A DNA stretch of 32,523 bases, taken from Palsa-883 sp035696165 (GTDB lineage: Bacteria > Pseudomonadota > Alphaproteobacteria > Acetobacterales > Acetobacteraceae). The position numbers were made by a program, and so were the translations under genes. Shown here piece by piece: positions 17,203-24,947 of the stretch. The stretch spans positions 1 to 32,523 of the forward strand of contig DASRQX010000395.1 in assembly GCA_035696165.1 (NCBI GenBank). Reading direction: 5' to 3'. Below the pieces are notes generated by a model that saw only the letters and a program-made list of their open reading frames with translations, was not told the DNA's origin and did no database searches. Numbering within the stretch: position 1 is the stretch's first letter; each line of letters opens with the position of its first letter.

Positions 17203-17305
17203 GTGGCCTCTCGGTCTGGGTTAGTTCGTCGCCGGCGCCGGTTGTCCGCCGGCGGTAGCTCGTTGCCGGGGCTCGTTCGTCGGCCGGGTTGGTTCGTCGG
17301 GGGTG

Positions 17306-17387
17306 TTATACCAGCGGGCGCGTGACCCGGGGGGCCGGGCATGACGGGGGTGGGCAGCGTACGTCAATACTTTCGGCCGCTGGTATT
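17306..17387. repeat. Nested palindromic element, family B copy 3, flanked by 14-bp direct repeats
   Basis: Left end TTATACCAGCGG, right end GGCCGCTGGTAT; the right half matches copies 1 and 2 (GCAGCGTACGTCAATACTTTC). The identical 14-mer GTTCGTCGGGGGTG stands on both sides, at 17292-17305 and 17396-17409; a few extra bases (TAGGTATTA) sit inside the right repeat. This resembles a target-site duplication, although other GTTCGTCGG-like copies nearby (17224, 17274) leave slippage as an alternative. The element supplies the present mlaA stop codon. Confidence 0.8.
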
Positions 17388-17392
17388 AGGTA

Positions 17393-18184
17393 TTAGTTCG
17401 TCGGGGGTGGTTGGGCGAACCAGGCCGGGACGGTGGCGCGGTTGTCGTCGCGCGCTTTCTGGATCTGCGCCTGGCGGTGCTGACGGTAAAGGCTGCGGAA
17501 GGTGGCGTATGGGTCGAGGGCGGTTTTCTTGATGGAATCGATCGCGTCGATCACCTGGGCGCGCTGATCGACGGCGGTGAAGCCGTAGCGGGTCCAGTTG
17601 AGCGCGGTGACCACGGTGCCCTGGCCGAGCCAGGTGAACGGATCGGCGGCGATGTCGACCCCGCGGCCGGCGGCGTCGCGCGGATTGGACGGACCGAGCA
17701 CCGGCAGGAACAGGAACGGCCCCTCCGGCACGCCCCATAGTGCCAGGGTCATGCCGAAATCGGTGTCATGCTCGGGATAGCCGAGGTCTTTCGCCACGTC
17801 GAAGACGCCGACCACGCCGATCGAGGTGTTGATCAGGAACCGCATCGTGGTGTCGCCGGCACGGCGCGGCTTGGCCTCCAGGATGTCGTTGCCTAGCAGG
17901 ACCGGGGTGGTGAGATTGGCCAGCACGTTGTGTATGCCGGTGCGCACGGGTTCGGGCACGACGGCGCGGTAGGCCACCGCCACCGGGCGCAGGATGACGG
18001 TGTCGATGCCGTTGTTGATCGAGTAGAGCACGCGGTTGGTCGGCTCCAGGGGGTCCTTGGCTTCGTTGAACTCGGCCACGGCGTCCGGATCGTTCGCCGG
18101 CGGCGGTTTGGCACAGCCAAGCAGCGGACCGAGCAGCAGCAGCACGGCTGCCAGCGTCAGGTAGGGACGAAGGGCGAGTGGCAT
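17393..18184 (-). CDS. mlaA: MlaA (VacJ) outer-membrane lipoprotein
   Basis: A 263-residue outer-membrane lipoprotein that removes misplaced phospholipids from the outer leaflet and hands them to MlaC. The signal peptide ends in the lipobox GPLLGC (Cys24). DPLEPTNRVLYSINNGIDT, the central FLINTSIGVVGVFDVAKDLG and FLFLPVLGPSNPRDAAGRG are hallmark VacJ segments. The start at 18184 has GAGGAG about six bases upstream. The C-terminus is AWFAQPPPTN, where the stop TAA (17393-17395) comes from repeat-derived DNA; without the element the frame would run 31 codons further and end at 17196 inside the mlaC start. The activity-bearing part appears intact. Confidence 0.93.
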   Translation of the reverse strand: MPLALRPYLTLAAVLLLLGPLLGCAKPPPANDPDAVAEFNEAKDPLEPTNRVLYSINNGIDTVILRPVAVAYRAVVPEPVRTGIHNVLANLTTPVLLGNDILEAKPRRAGDTTMRFLINTSIGVVGVFDVAKDLGYPEHDTDFGMTLALWGVPEGPFLFLPVLGPSNPRDAAGRGVDIAADPFTWLGQGTVVTALNWTRYGFTAVDQRAQVIDAIDSIKKTALDPYATFRSLYRQHRQAQIQKARDDNRATVPAWFAQPPPTN

Positions 18185-18580
18185 CGTGCTCCTCGTGCGG
18201 CAGGGTTGAGGGTTCTGGCCGGCATCGGGCGGAAGTGTGGCAAATGGCCGTCCGCGTGGCGAATTGAAACTGTTGGTTGATAAGGCTTTCGTGACCGGTT
18301 CTAGCATGTGGCAGTACCGGCGCAACGTGGCGCAGTTGCTCCCGCGCGCAGGGGGGCGGCGCGCGGGGGGGCCGCCTTCAGTGTCCAGGGGTTCGAACCC
18401 GGAGCGCGATTGGCCCCCCGGCATTCGCGGCGTCCGCAAGCCAATGCGTTGCACCGGACCAGCGAAAACCGGCGGGCGCGGGTGGCGGGGCGTGCGGTCC
18501 ATTGTACCCGAGAGTCTTGTATACGAGATACTCGCAGGCTAGATGCCGACTGCATTGGTGCAATATCTGGGCGGGGTCGC
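18185..18580. other. 396-base intergenic region between mlaA and the MarR gene
   Basis: Divergent promoters for mlaA and the marR-like gene must lie here. A GC hairpin is present: CCCGCGCGC (18341-18349) and GCGCGCGGG (18359-18367) around AGGGGGGCG. It also contains GTGGCGCAGTTG (18327) and GGGTTCGAACCC (18389-18400), which resemble the D- and T-arms of a tRNA, but no complete cloverleaf can be drawn. The AT-richer stretch 18500-18540 (TTGTATACGAGATACTCGC) includes the palindrome GTATAC and is a candidate MarR operator/promoter. Confidence 0.5.
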
Positions 18581-19060
18581 ATGAACCGCATCGAGGACTG
18601 CATCGCCTTCCTGATCGGCAAGGCCGGCCAGCAGATCACCCGGCGTGCCCGGGAAAAGCTGGCCGCGCATGACGTGACTCCGACGCAGTATGCTGTTCTC
18701 AAAGTGCTGTGGGAGCAGGACGGCCAAAGCGCCGCCGATTTGGGTGCGCGCCTGCTGATCGACAGCGCGACGATCACTGGTGTGGTGGACCGCTTGCAGG
18801 CCGCGGGGCTGCTTGAACGCCGACCCCATATCGAGGATCGGCGCGTCCACAACCTGTTCCTCACCGCGCAAGGCGGGACGCTGCAACGGCCGCTCGACGC
18901 CGCCATGGACCTGCTCAACGACGAGGTCGCGCGCGAGATGGGCAGCGACGCACAGAAGTTGTGGGCGGCATTACGCCAGCTGGGTGACGTTCGCATTGGT
19001 GATGGGCGCCCCGGTGATGTTCAGATCGGTGACGGCCGCCTTGGTGACAGCCAGGGCTGA
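18581..19060 (+). CDS. MarR family transcriptional regulator with repeated C-terminal tail
   Basis: A 159-residue winged-helix regulator. MNRIEDCIAFLIGKAGQQIT begins the dimerisation helix; VTPTQYAVLKVLWEQDGQSA, then LLIDSATITGVVDRLQAAGL (recognition helix) and RRPHIEDRRVHNLFLT (wing) are typical MarR elements. The last 25 residues are unusual: GDVRIGDGRP, GDVQIGDGRL, GDSQG, encoded by two 30-bp tandem units. The gene is followed 17 bases later by the DUF2000 gene, so they probably form an operon and the regulator may control itself from the upstream region. Confidence 0.9.
   Translation: MNRIEDCIAFLIGKAGQQITRRAREKLAAHDVTPTQYAVLKVLWEQDGQSAADLGARLLIDSATITGVVDRLQAAGLLERRPHIEDRRVHNLFLTAQGGTLQRPLDAAMDLLNDEVAREMGSDAQKLWAALRQLGDVRIGDGRPGDVQIGDGRLGDSQG
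18983..19054 (+). repeat. 30-bp tandem repeat at the 3' end of the MarR gene
   Basis: Units at 18983-19012 and 19013-19042, both beginning GGTGA(C/T)GTTC, followed by a partial third unit from 19043. They encode GDV(R/Q)IGDGR(P/L). Unit length keeps the frame, so the copies extend the protein rather than break it. The differences are mostly silent or conservative, which suggests the tail is translated and tolerated. Confidence 0.8.
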
Positions 19061-19077
19061 CAATCAGGAGGGGTGCC

Positions 19078-19485
19078 ATGTTCGACACCAAGATCGCCAT
19101 CGTTTTGCGCGAGGACCTCGCCACCTGGCAGAAGCTCAACGTCACGGCGTTCCTGACCAGCGGCATTGTCGGTGCCAATGACGGGCTGTTGGGCGAGCGC
19201 TATGAGGACGCTGCCGGCAACACCTACAACTCGCTGGTGGTCCAGCCGGTGATTGTGCTGAGCGCGGACGCGGACGCCATCAAGGCGATCTATCGGCGTG
19301 CGATGGAGCGTGGCGCCCGGCTGTCGCTGTACATCGAGGACATGTTCTCGACCGGCCATGACGCGGCGAACCGGGCGGCGGTGAAGCAGTATCCGCCCGA
19401 GGCGATGAACGTGGTCGGCCTGGCTTTGCGCGAGGACAAGAAGGTGGTGGACAAGATTACCAAGGGAGCCAGGATGCACGCCTGA
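19078..19485 (+). CDS. DUF2000 family protein
   Basis: A 135-residue protein of the DUF2000 family (peptidyl-tRNA-hydrolase-like fold), function not established. Recognisable stretches are KIAIVLREDLATWQKLNVTA at the start, ERYEDAAGNTYNSLVVQPV in the middle and STGHDAANRAAV toward the end. AGGAGGGG about six bases before the ATG is a strong ribosome site. Position directly behind the MarR regulator suggests it is the regulated gene. Confidence 0.82.
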   Translation: MFDTKIAIVLREDLATWQKLNVTAFLTSGIVGANDGLLGERYEDAAGNTYNSLVVQPVIVLSADADAIKAIYRRAMERGARLSLYIEDMFSTGHDAANRAAVKQYPPEAMNVVGLALREDKKVVDKITKGARMHA

Positions 19486-19537
19486 TACCCGCCGTCCCAT
19501 GTTTGGTCGGGTGCCTACGCCTGGCAGGTATGCCTGG

Positions 19538-19566
19538 TTCCGGCCGGTCTGAAACTGGTTTAGCAT
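19538..19566 (+). promoter_or_regulatory. Possible promoter of the serine hydrolase gene
   Basis: TAGCAT at 19561-19566 is the same -10 hexamer used by both binding-protein genes. At 17 bases upstream is TTCCGG, a weak -35. It lies 31 bases before the start codon. Moderate to low certainty. Confidence 0.35.
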
Positions 19567-19597
19567 TGCGCCAACCACACCCGGGAGGAACAAGTCC

Positions 19598-20710
19598 ATG
19601 CCCAGCGCGTTTCCGCTGCACGAAGCCGAACCCGCAAGCCTCGGTCTGGCCGCCAAGCCGCTGTTTCATCTTGAGGCGCTGATCCATCAGCATATCGAGG
19701 AAGGCCGTTATTCGGGTGCGCAGATTGCGCTGGCGCGGCACGGCAAGCTGGCGATGTTCCGCAGCTACGGCGATGCGCGGACCGAGCCGGTGAAGCAGCC
19801 GGCGACGAACGATTCGCTGTTCCTGCTGTTCTCGCAGACCAAGGTGCTGACCTCGGCGGCGGTGTGGACGCTGGTCGAGGAAGGCAAGCTGTCGTTCATG
19901 GACCGCGTCGCCGACCACCTGCCGGAGTTCGCGGCGCGCGGCAAGGGCGAGATCACGCTGCAGCAGGTGATGACGCATCAGGGCGGCTTCCCGTCCAACA
20001 ACGTGACCAAGGCGACCTGGACCGACCATGCGCGGATGCGGGCCGAGGTGTGCGATTTCGCGCTGGACTGGACGCCCGGATCGAAACTGCAATATCACGG
20101 CCAGGCGGCGCACCTGGTGCAGGCGATGGTGATCGAGGCGGTCACCGGCCAGGATTATCGAAATGTGATCCGTGACAAGGTGATCGCGCCGCTGGGGTTG
20201 GCCGACGACATCATGGTCGGTGTGCCGGAGGCGAAACAATCACGCTGTGCGGACACCTATGCACCGGAGCCGCGCGACAACTCCGCCGAGTTCCGCGCCG
20301 CTGGGCTGCCGTCGGGTGGGGGATTTGCGACGGCGCGCGGGATGGTGGCGTTCTACCAGATGCTGATGGGGGGTGGGCGGCTGGGGGCGGTGCGCCTGTT
20401 CTCGCCTCGGCTGATCGCTTATGTCACGCGCAATCACACCGGGGAGCGTGGGGATGAGCAGATGGGCGGCATCCCGATGCATCGTGGGTTGGGGCCGCAT
20501 GTGCGGGGCGACAGCGATCGGATCCGTGGGCTGGGGACGATCGGGGCGCCGTCGGTGTTCGGGCATGGCGGGGTTGGGTCGTCTTATTCCTGGGCCGATC
20601 CGAGCAGCGGGGTGTCGTTCACCTATCTGACCAATTTCGTGTCGCCTGATCCGTGGCACTCGGCGCGGCTGGATCGGGTGGCGAATTTGGTGCATGCGGC
20701 GATTGATTGA
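19598..20710 (+). CDS. Serine hydrolase of the class C beta-lactamase/EstB family
   Basis: A 370-residue enzyme of the Beta-lactamase (PF00144) type. The SxxK nucleophile motif is SQTK (Ser79, Lys82), the tyrosine motif is LQYHGQ (Tyr166), and the third motif is GHGG (323-325). LTSAAVWTLVEEGKLSFMDRV and TLQQVMTHQGG are also typical. No signal peptide is visible, so a cytoplasmic esterase or amidase similar to EstB is more likely than a drug-hydrolysing beta-lactamase. GGGAGGAA nine bases upstream supports the start. Confidence 0.88.
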   Translation: MPSAFPLHEAEPASLGLAAKPLFHLEALIHQHIEEGRYSGAQIALARHGKLAMFRSYGDARTEPVKQPATNDSLFLLFSQTKVLTSAAVWTLVEEGKLSFMDRVADHLPEFAARGKGEITLQQVMTHQGGFPSNNVTKATWTDHARMRAEVCDFALDWTPGSKLQYHGQAAHLVQAMVIEAVTGQDYRNVIRDKVIAPLGLADDIMVGVPEAKQSRCADTYAPEPRDNSAEFRAAGLPSGGGFATARGMVAFYQMLMGGGRLGAVRLFSPRLIAYVTRNHTGERGDEQMGGIPMHRGLGPHVRGDSDRIRGLGTIGAPSVFGHGGVGSSYSWADPSSGVSFTYLTNFVSPDPWHSARLDRVANLVHAAID

Positions 20711-21187
20711 GCGTGGTGCAGGTTGATGCGCCCTGCTGATGTGAGTTGGGCGCTCGATCTTCGGTAAGAACAATTCACCGCGGAGGGCGTGGGATTTTGG
20801 CCTCTCGCGCTCCGCGGTGGACATTTGAACGCAGAAACCGTCTGTGTGCGGCTCCACTGGCGTAACCCGGGATGGCAATCGGCAAGCGCCAGGCGGTGGC
20901 GCCTGATGGCGATGTGTAACGGTTTCGGGCCTTCACCGCGCTTTGCCGGGGATCTGGCTGACTAGTGCGATTCCATGAAACCGCTTCTGTCATCGGGTTC
21001 CGTCAATCGGTCGGCGAGGCGGTCTCGGATAGTTCGTGATAGGAGTCGTTCCTTGGAAACGCTGTACTAGGTTGCATCGTTTGCGGGCGTTCGGATCTGG
21101 TCAGATTAGTCAGACATAGTAACTATCATTCGCTGCTGCATTGTGCTACCCTGGGCGGTCCAATTTGCCCCAAGGGAGACCACGCCT
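20711..21187. other. Gene-poor decayed region
   Basis: Contains the palindrome at 20772-20827; otherwise I see nothing recognisable. The base composition is less GC-rich than the neighbours. A short frame after the hydrolase (ATG 20724, MRPADVSWALDLR) is probably chance. Confidence 0.5.
20772..20827. repeat. Short palindrome, probable family A copy 3
   Basis: CAATTCACCGCGGAG on the left faces CTCCGCGGTGGACATTTG on the right. Arm sequence resembles copy 2 (CCACCGC.GAG), but the element is short and its centre lacks the shared GCGCTTCGCGC. It may be an internally deleted copy. Confidence 0.6.
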
Positions 21188-21301
21188 GTGTCCAATCCGT
21201 CCTTCCGTCGTCGCCTGTTGGCGGCATCTCGAAGGAAGAATTTTAGCGCAGATGAAGAAGGCGATGCACGCAAAACACGCAGATGGCGACAGTCTGAATG
21301 A
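21188..21301 (+). pseudogene. 5' remnant related to the downstream broken gene
   Basis: A GTG-started 37-codon frame (MSNPSFRRRLLAASRRKN...) with AAGGGAG upstream. Its leader, CCCCAAGGGAGACCACGCCT then GTGTCC, closely matches the leader of the gene at 21740 (CCCCAGGAGACCGCGCCC then GTGTCC). After about 16 codons the frame runs into the palindrome at 21239. It looks like the start of a second gene of the same family, cut off by the repeat; a genuine small protein is possible but less likely. Confidence 0.5.
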
Positions 21302-21460
21302 GCCTTCGGGGGACGCGATCAGCTTCGCGTTCACCGTGCGGAATGCGCTTCGCGCCAGCGTACACGACTCGGAATCAAACGCGTAACCCCAGGCCCTGCG
21401 AACCACGCCGAATTATCTGCGTGTTTTGCGTGCATCGTCTTCTTCATCTGCGCTAAAATT
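21239..21460. repeat. Long palindrome, family A copy 4
   Basis: Arms 21239-21284 and 21415-21460 match in 45 of 46 positions as reverse complements (AATTTTAGCGCAGATGAAGA at the outer left). The 130-base middle includes GCGCTTCGCGC at 21345-21355, the same core as copies 1 and 2. Near-perfect arms imply recent insertion or ongoing arm correction. Confidence 0.85.
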
Positions 21461-21663
21461 GTTTCTTGCTTCGCGATGCCACAGGGTTTGCATCGGGGAT
21501 CGCGGACCAACGCATTGCCGCCGCCCGGAGTCGCTGCCCGGAGCAGGTCAATCGGTCGGATCATCGTGCTGGCGGTACTGGACCACTTGATTGATGCCGC
21601 AAGTTTGGCGCCGGCGGCGGCCCGGCTGACGCATTGCGCCGAACACAACCAGCCTCCGGTGTT

Positions 21664-21672
21664 AGATATAAT
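21664..21672 (+). promoter_or_regulatory. Candidate -10 element before the broken gene at 21740
   Basis: TATAAT-like sequence inside AGATATAATAC in an AT-rich island (about 21660-21720) within GC-rich DNA, some 70 bases before the GTG start. No good -35 at 17 bases. Offered only as a candidate. Confidence 0.3.
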
Positions 21673-21739
21673 ACTGGACTTATTTTCCTATATGTGTTAC
21701 GCGAGCCGGTTAAACTTTCAACCCCAGGAGACCGCGCCC

Positions 21740-22478
21740 GTGTCCACTGCCGACCCCGCCCCGCACCGGCCAAGCCGCGCTACATCATCCCGCCGCAGGA
21801 CTTGCGTGACATGGTGCTGGCACTCCCTCGCCCGCCGGCCGATGCGCCCGCGACCACCTGGCTGGAGGTGGTGCAGGGCGGCCTCGACAGGCTCGGCGTG
21901 CTCGACCCGCGCGATGCGCTCCAGACGATGCTGCCGGTCACGGTGATCGCCACCCATGCCGGGGCCGTCGACGCCTGCGCGCTCGCATTCGCCCCGGACG
22001 CCTCGGCGGTGCAGGCGCTGCGCCAGCGGGCGAGCGCCATCGCACTGGCGCGCGTGATGGCAGGGGCGACGCGGCGGCGGTGCTGGCGGGGGTGCTGCGG
22101 GAGGCGCCGGGGCGGCCGGCCGAGGCGGCGCGCGATGGCAAGGCAGCGGCGGAGGAACCGGCGGAGATCATCCGCTGGATCGACGAGATCGACGACGCGG
22201 AGATGAACGAGGAGATCGAGCGGCTGCGGCGCGAGGCGGCGGGTGAGTCTGCGTTGCCGGTGAAGCCGGGGCCGCGGCGGATCTACAAATACAAGCCGGA
22301 TGATTACGCGCGGACCTGGGTGCCCGATGAGCGGGCGGCGCGGAAATACCCGGGGGAGGAGAACATGACCAAGCCGGAGCGGCGAGAGTTCTTTGGCTAT
22401 ACGTATACCGGGCCGGTGGCGCCGCTGGAGATGCTGACGCCGGCGTCTCGCGCTGCCACCGCGGCTGGGGAGGAGTGA
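21740..22478 (+). pseudogene. Frameshifted uncharacterised conserved gene
   Basis: Starts at GTG 21740 with AGGAGA upstream (VSTADPAP), then the good protein continues one frame over as KPRYIIPPQDLRDMVLALPR and further to ASAIALARVMAG. It shifts again near 22062-22070 and continues as GDAAAVLAGVLREAP, IIRWIDEIDDAEMNEEIERL and ENMTKPERREFFGYTYTGP to a TGA at 22476. Each piece has strong coding character (acidic helices, GC-biased third positions), so one ancestral gene of about 245 or more codons with two frameshifts is the best reading. From memory, related proteins recur in Acetobacteraceae; no function is known to me. Confidence 0.7.
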
Positions 22479-22649
22479 GCGGGGGGAGGCGGTTTTCGCC
22501 TGAGCCGGGTGGGCTCCTTGGCAACTGCGCGCGGGCCGCGCGGAGCGCCGGCACCGGCGGATTTCCGCGTCGGCCGTGGTGCAGTCCTACAGGGGCGAGC
22601 GGCCGACTTGGGGCTGGCCGTGGCGAGTAGGCGCCGGTTGCAGGGGCGC

Positions 22650-22752
22650 GGGTGCTTTTCGCAAAATTGCGTAACAACCCCGGCCTCCGCCGGGGCAGGC
22701 TCCTCCCGCCGAGCTCGGCGCGAACGGGTCTTCGCGAAATGCGCAACGACCC
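22650..22752. repeat. Pair of GGGT...TTCGC-AAAT-GCG...ACCC repeats
   Basis: GGGTGCTTTTCGCAAAATTG onward (22650-22680) and GGGTCTTCGCGAAATGCGCA onward (22726-22752) are direct repeats of each other and are each weakly palindromic, beginning GGGT and ending ACCC. Between them is a CCCCGGCCTCCGCCGGGG hairpin. The role is unknown. Confidence 0.5.
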
Positions 22753-22878
22753 GCGGGGCAGTTGCGAGAGAGTGTGCCCTGGGTCAGGTGCCCCGAGGGT
22801 GTGCGCGATGCAACAGTCCGGCACCGGCCTGGTGGCGTCTACGACCGGGTTGGGTCTTTGGGGCCGCGCACCCTCACC

Positions 22879-22920
22879 CGGGTCGCTGCGCGACCCGACC
22901 TCTCCCGCACGCGGGAGAGG
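22879..22920. terminator. REP-like double hairpin downstream of thrC
   Basis: GGGTCG-CTGCG-CGACCC is followed by CCTCTCCCGC-AC-GCGGGAGAGG (22899-22920, perfect 10-bp stem). It sits 12 bases beyond the thrC stop, so it may protect or end that transcript; no T-tract is present. Similar CTCTCCCGC/GCGGGAGAG units are common intergenic repeats in proteobacteria. Confidence 0.6.
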
Positions 22921-22932
22921 TGAAGATGGCCG

Positions 22933-24330
22933 TTAATTGCGGCGGGTCAGGGCGCGGACCTGGGCTTCTACCGCGGCAAGGTCGTTGGGCAGGGTCACGT
23001 AGCGCTCGGGGCGGTCGAACAGGTCGGCCAGCGCCGGGGGCAGTGCGGGGTGCACGCCGGTGACGCGCGCGACGGCGTCCGGGAATTTGGCCGGGTGGGC
23101 GGTGGCCATCGCGACCATCGGGATGCACTGGGCGGCGGGATGGGCGCGGCCTGCGGCGATGCCGATCGCGGTGTGCGGGTCGGCCAGGTAACCGGTGGCG
23201 GCGTGCAGGCGGGCGATCTCCGCCTGCGTGCCGGCATCGTCCAGGCGGAAGCCGTGGAACACGGTGCGCGCGCGGTGCCAGGCGGCCTCGGGCACCGCCA
23301 TGTGCCCGGTCTCGCGGAACCGTCGCATCGCGGCGGCGGTGGCGGCGCCGTTGCGGTCCAGCAGTTCGAACAGCAGGCGCTCGAAGTTGGAGCTGATCTG
23401 GATGTCCATGCTGGGCGACAGGCTCGGCTCCACCGCGCGGGCCGACATGTCGTTGGCGTCCAGGAAGCGGGCCAGGATGTCGTTGCGGTTGGAGCCCGCC
23501 ACCAGGCGGGCGACCGGCAGCCCGATGCGGCGCGCGACCCAGGCGGCCAGGATGTTGCCGAAGTTGCCGGTGGGGACGGCGAAGGCGACCTCGCGGTCGG
23601 GCGCCCCGAACGCCAGGGCGGCGGCGGCGTAGTAGGGGATCTGCGCGGCGATGCGCGCCCAGTTGATCGAGTTCACCGCGGACAGGTGCAACTCGGCGCG
23701 GAACGGCGCATCGGCGAACATCGCCTTCACCAGATCCTGGCAGTCGTCGAAGGTGCCGGCGACGGCGATGTTGGCAACGTTGGCGGCGTGCACGGTGGTC
23801 ATCTGGCGGCGCTGCACCTCGCTGGTGCGGCCCTCTGGGTGCAGGATGACGATGTCGACCCGGGCGCGGCCGGCGCAGGCTTCGATCGCGGCCGAGCCGG
23901 TGTCGCCCGAGGTGGCGCCGACGATGGTAACGCGTTGGTCTCGGGCGGTCAGGATGTGGTCGAACAGGCGGCCCAGGAGCTGGAGGGCCATGTCCTTGAA
24001 GGCGAGCGTCGGGCCGTGGAACAGTTCCTGGACGAACAGCTCGGTGTCGAGCTGGACCAGCGGCACCACGGCCGGATGGCCGAAGCCAGCATAGGCGTCG
24101 TGACACAGCGCTTCGAGGGTGGCGAAGGGGATTGCGTCGCCAACGAAGGGCAGCATGATCCGGGCAGCGAGCGCCGGATAGGGCAGGCCGCGCAGGGCGC
24201 GCCAGTCGGCGGGTGCCAGGTGCGGCCAGGTTTCCGGGACGTAGAGGCCGCCGTCGTCGGCCAGACCGGCCAGCAGAACGCCGGCGAAGTCGAGCACGGG
24301 CGCCTGGCCGCGGGTGGAGACATACTGCAT
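22933..24330 (-). CDS. thrC: Threonine synthase
   Basis: A 465-residue PLP enzyme that converts O-phosphohomoserine to threonine. It has the N-terminal MQYVSTRG and the PLP lysine Lys112 in FHGPTLAFKDMALQ. VGATSGDTGSAAIEA is the phosphate/PLP loop, and VPTGNFGNILAAW binds cofactor phosphate. The length fits the long class II form found in proteobacteria and yeast. The upstream lipoprotein gene lies 48 bases away on the same strand, so they may share a transcript. The stop is followed by a REP-like hairpin. Confidence 0.96.
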   Translation of the reverse strand: MQYVSTRGQAPVLDFAGVLLAGLADDGGLYVPETWPHLAPADWRALRGLPYPALAARIMLPFVGDAIPFATLEALCHDAYAGFGHPAVVPLVQLDTELFVQELFHGPTLAFKDMALQLLGRLFDHILTARDQRVTIVGATSGDTGSAAIEACAGRARVDIVILHPEGRTSEVQRRQMTTVHAANVANIAVAGTFDDCQDLVKAMFADAPFRAELHLSAVNSINWARIAAQIPYYAAAALAFGAPDREVAFAVPTGNFGNILAAWVARRIGLPVARLVAGSNRNDILARFLDANDMSARAVEPSLSPSMDIQISSNFERLLFELLDRNGAATAAAMRRFRETGHMAVPEAAWHRARTVFHGFRLDDAGTQAEIARLHAATGYLADPHTAIGIAAGRAHPAAQCIPMVAMATAHPAKFPDAVARVTGVHPALPPALADLFDRPERYVTLPNDLAAVEAQVRALTRRN

Positions 24331-24378
24331 GGGCGGCAGGTTACCGGTGAACCGGCCGCCCGGCGAGAGGAAGCCGGA

Positions 24379-24762
24379 TCAGTTGTCGGTCTTCGTCACG
24401 GTGAAGTGCACGCCGCATTCGCCGTTGGTCACGTCGCCGTCCATGTGCTTGCCGTTGCGCTTGCCGACCAGGGTGAAGCTCGGCGCGCTGCCCTGGATTG
24501 TGCCGTCTGGCGCGATCGAGGCGTCGATGTAGACGCCGTAGCTCCAATGGTACTGGAACTGGCTGTTCTGCACGACCAGCAGCACGAGGCCGGGGTGGGG
24601 ACAGGTGCGGCTGTCGGCCTGGAACCGTGTCGAGGTGCCGCGATAGGTGCCGTCAACCGGCTCGGGCGGCGGCGCGGGGGGCTGCGGCGGCGGCGGGGGC
24701 TGCGGCGGTGTACAGGCGGCCAACGCGGCGCACAGGGCGGCCACCAGGGAAATGCTTCGCAT
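24379..24762 (-). CDS. Small putative lipoprotein of unknown function
   Basis: A 127-residue exported protein. MRSISLVAALCAALAAC is a lipoprotein signal with lipobox LAAC (Cys17), followed by a proline-rich linker (TPPQPPPPPQPPAPPPEP) that probably spans from the membrane. The rest is a small beta-rich domain beginning DGTYRGTSTRFQ, with two or three Cys that could form a disulfide (SRTCPHPG, NGECGVHF). No named family is recognised. ATG 24762 is preferred to a GTG at 24774 because it starts directly with the signal peptide. It lies upstream of thrC and is divergent from the tartrate dehydratase gene. Confidence 0.72.
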   Translation of the reverse strand: MRSISLVAALCAALAACTPPQPPPPPQPPAPPPEPVDGTYRGTSTRFQADSRTCPHPGLVLLVVQNSQFQYHWSYGVYIDASIAPDGTIQGSAPSFTLVGKRNGKHMDGDVTNGECGVHFTVTKTDN

Positions 24763-24947
24763 GGGTCTGGACACGGGGCGGTCGCCGGAGGGGGGTGCTG
24801 GTCATGCGGCCCGGCGGGAGATTCGGCAACCCCTTCGTCGGCAGCCTTCCGAGACACCACGTGCGGTTGCCTGACGTTGCGTCCCTTGGGGAAATCCGTC
24901 AGACCGCGCGCCGCCGGAAAGTGACAGGCCCAGGGGGAGATATGCCA

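Larger units (their letters stand above)
22479..22932. other. 454-base intergenic region with repeats before thrC
   Basis: No credible gene. It holds two related 27-31 base imperfect palindromes (22650-22680 and 22726-22752) and a REP-like double hairpin at 22879-22920 next to the thrC stop. Confidence 0.6.

Noticed and set aside
18327..18400. tRNA-like pieces: GTGGCGCAGTTG (D-arm-like) and GGGTTCGAACCC (T-arm-like)
   Set aside because: The T-stem does not pair beyond two bases around a normal seven-base loop, no anticodon arm with a U33 equivalent exists between them, and no acceptor stem or CCA fits. At best a decayed tRNA-like fragment.
20724..20768. Small ORF MRPADVSWALDLR after the serine hydrolase, resembling the relay peptides at 4749-4821
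   Set aside because: It does not overlap the hydrolase stop and leads to no gene, so there is no relay here.
21239..21460. CRISPR-like appearance of repeated ACGCAGA/CACGCA units in palindrome arms
   Set aside because: Repeats are too short, are not separated by unique spacers of regular length, and are arranged as inverted arms.
22874..24924. Very long open frames antisense to thrC on the plus strand and in other minus frames
   Set aside because: GC-rich DNA leaves stop-free shadow frames; thrC has complete motifs in its own frame.
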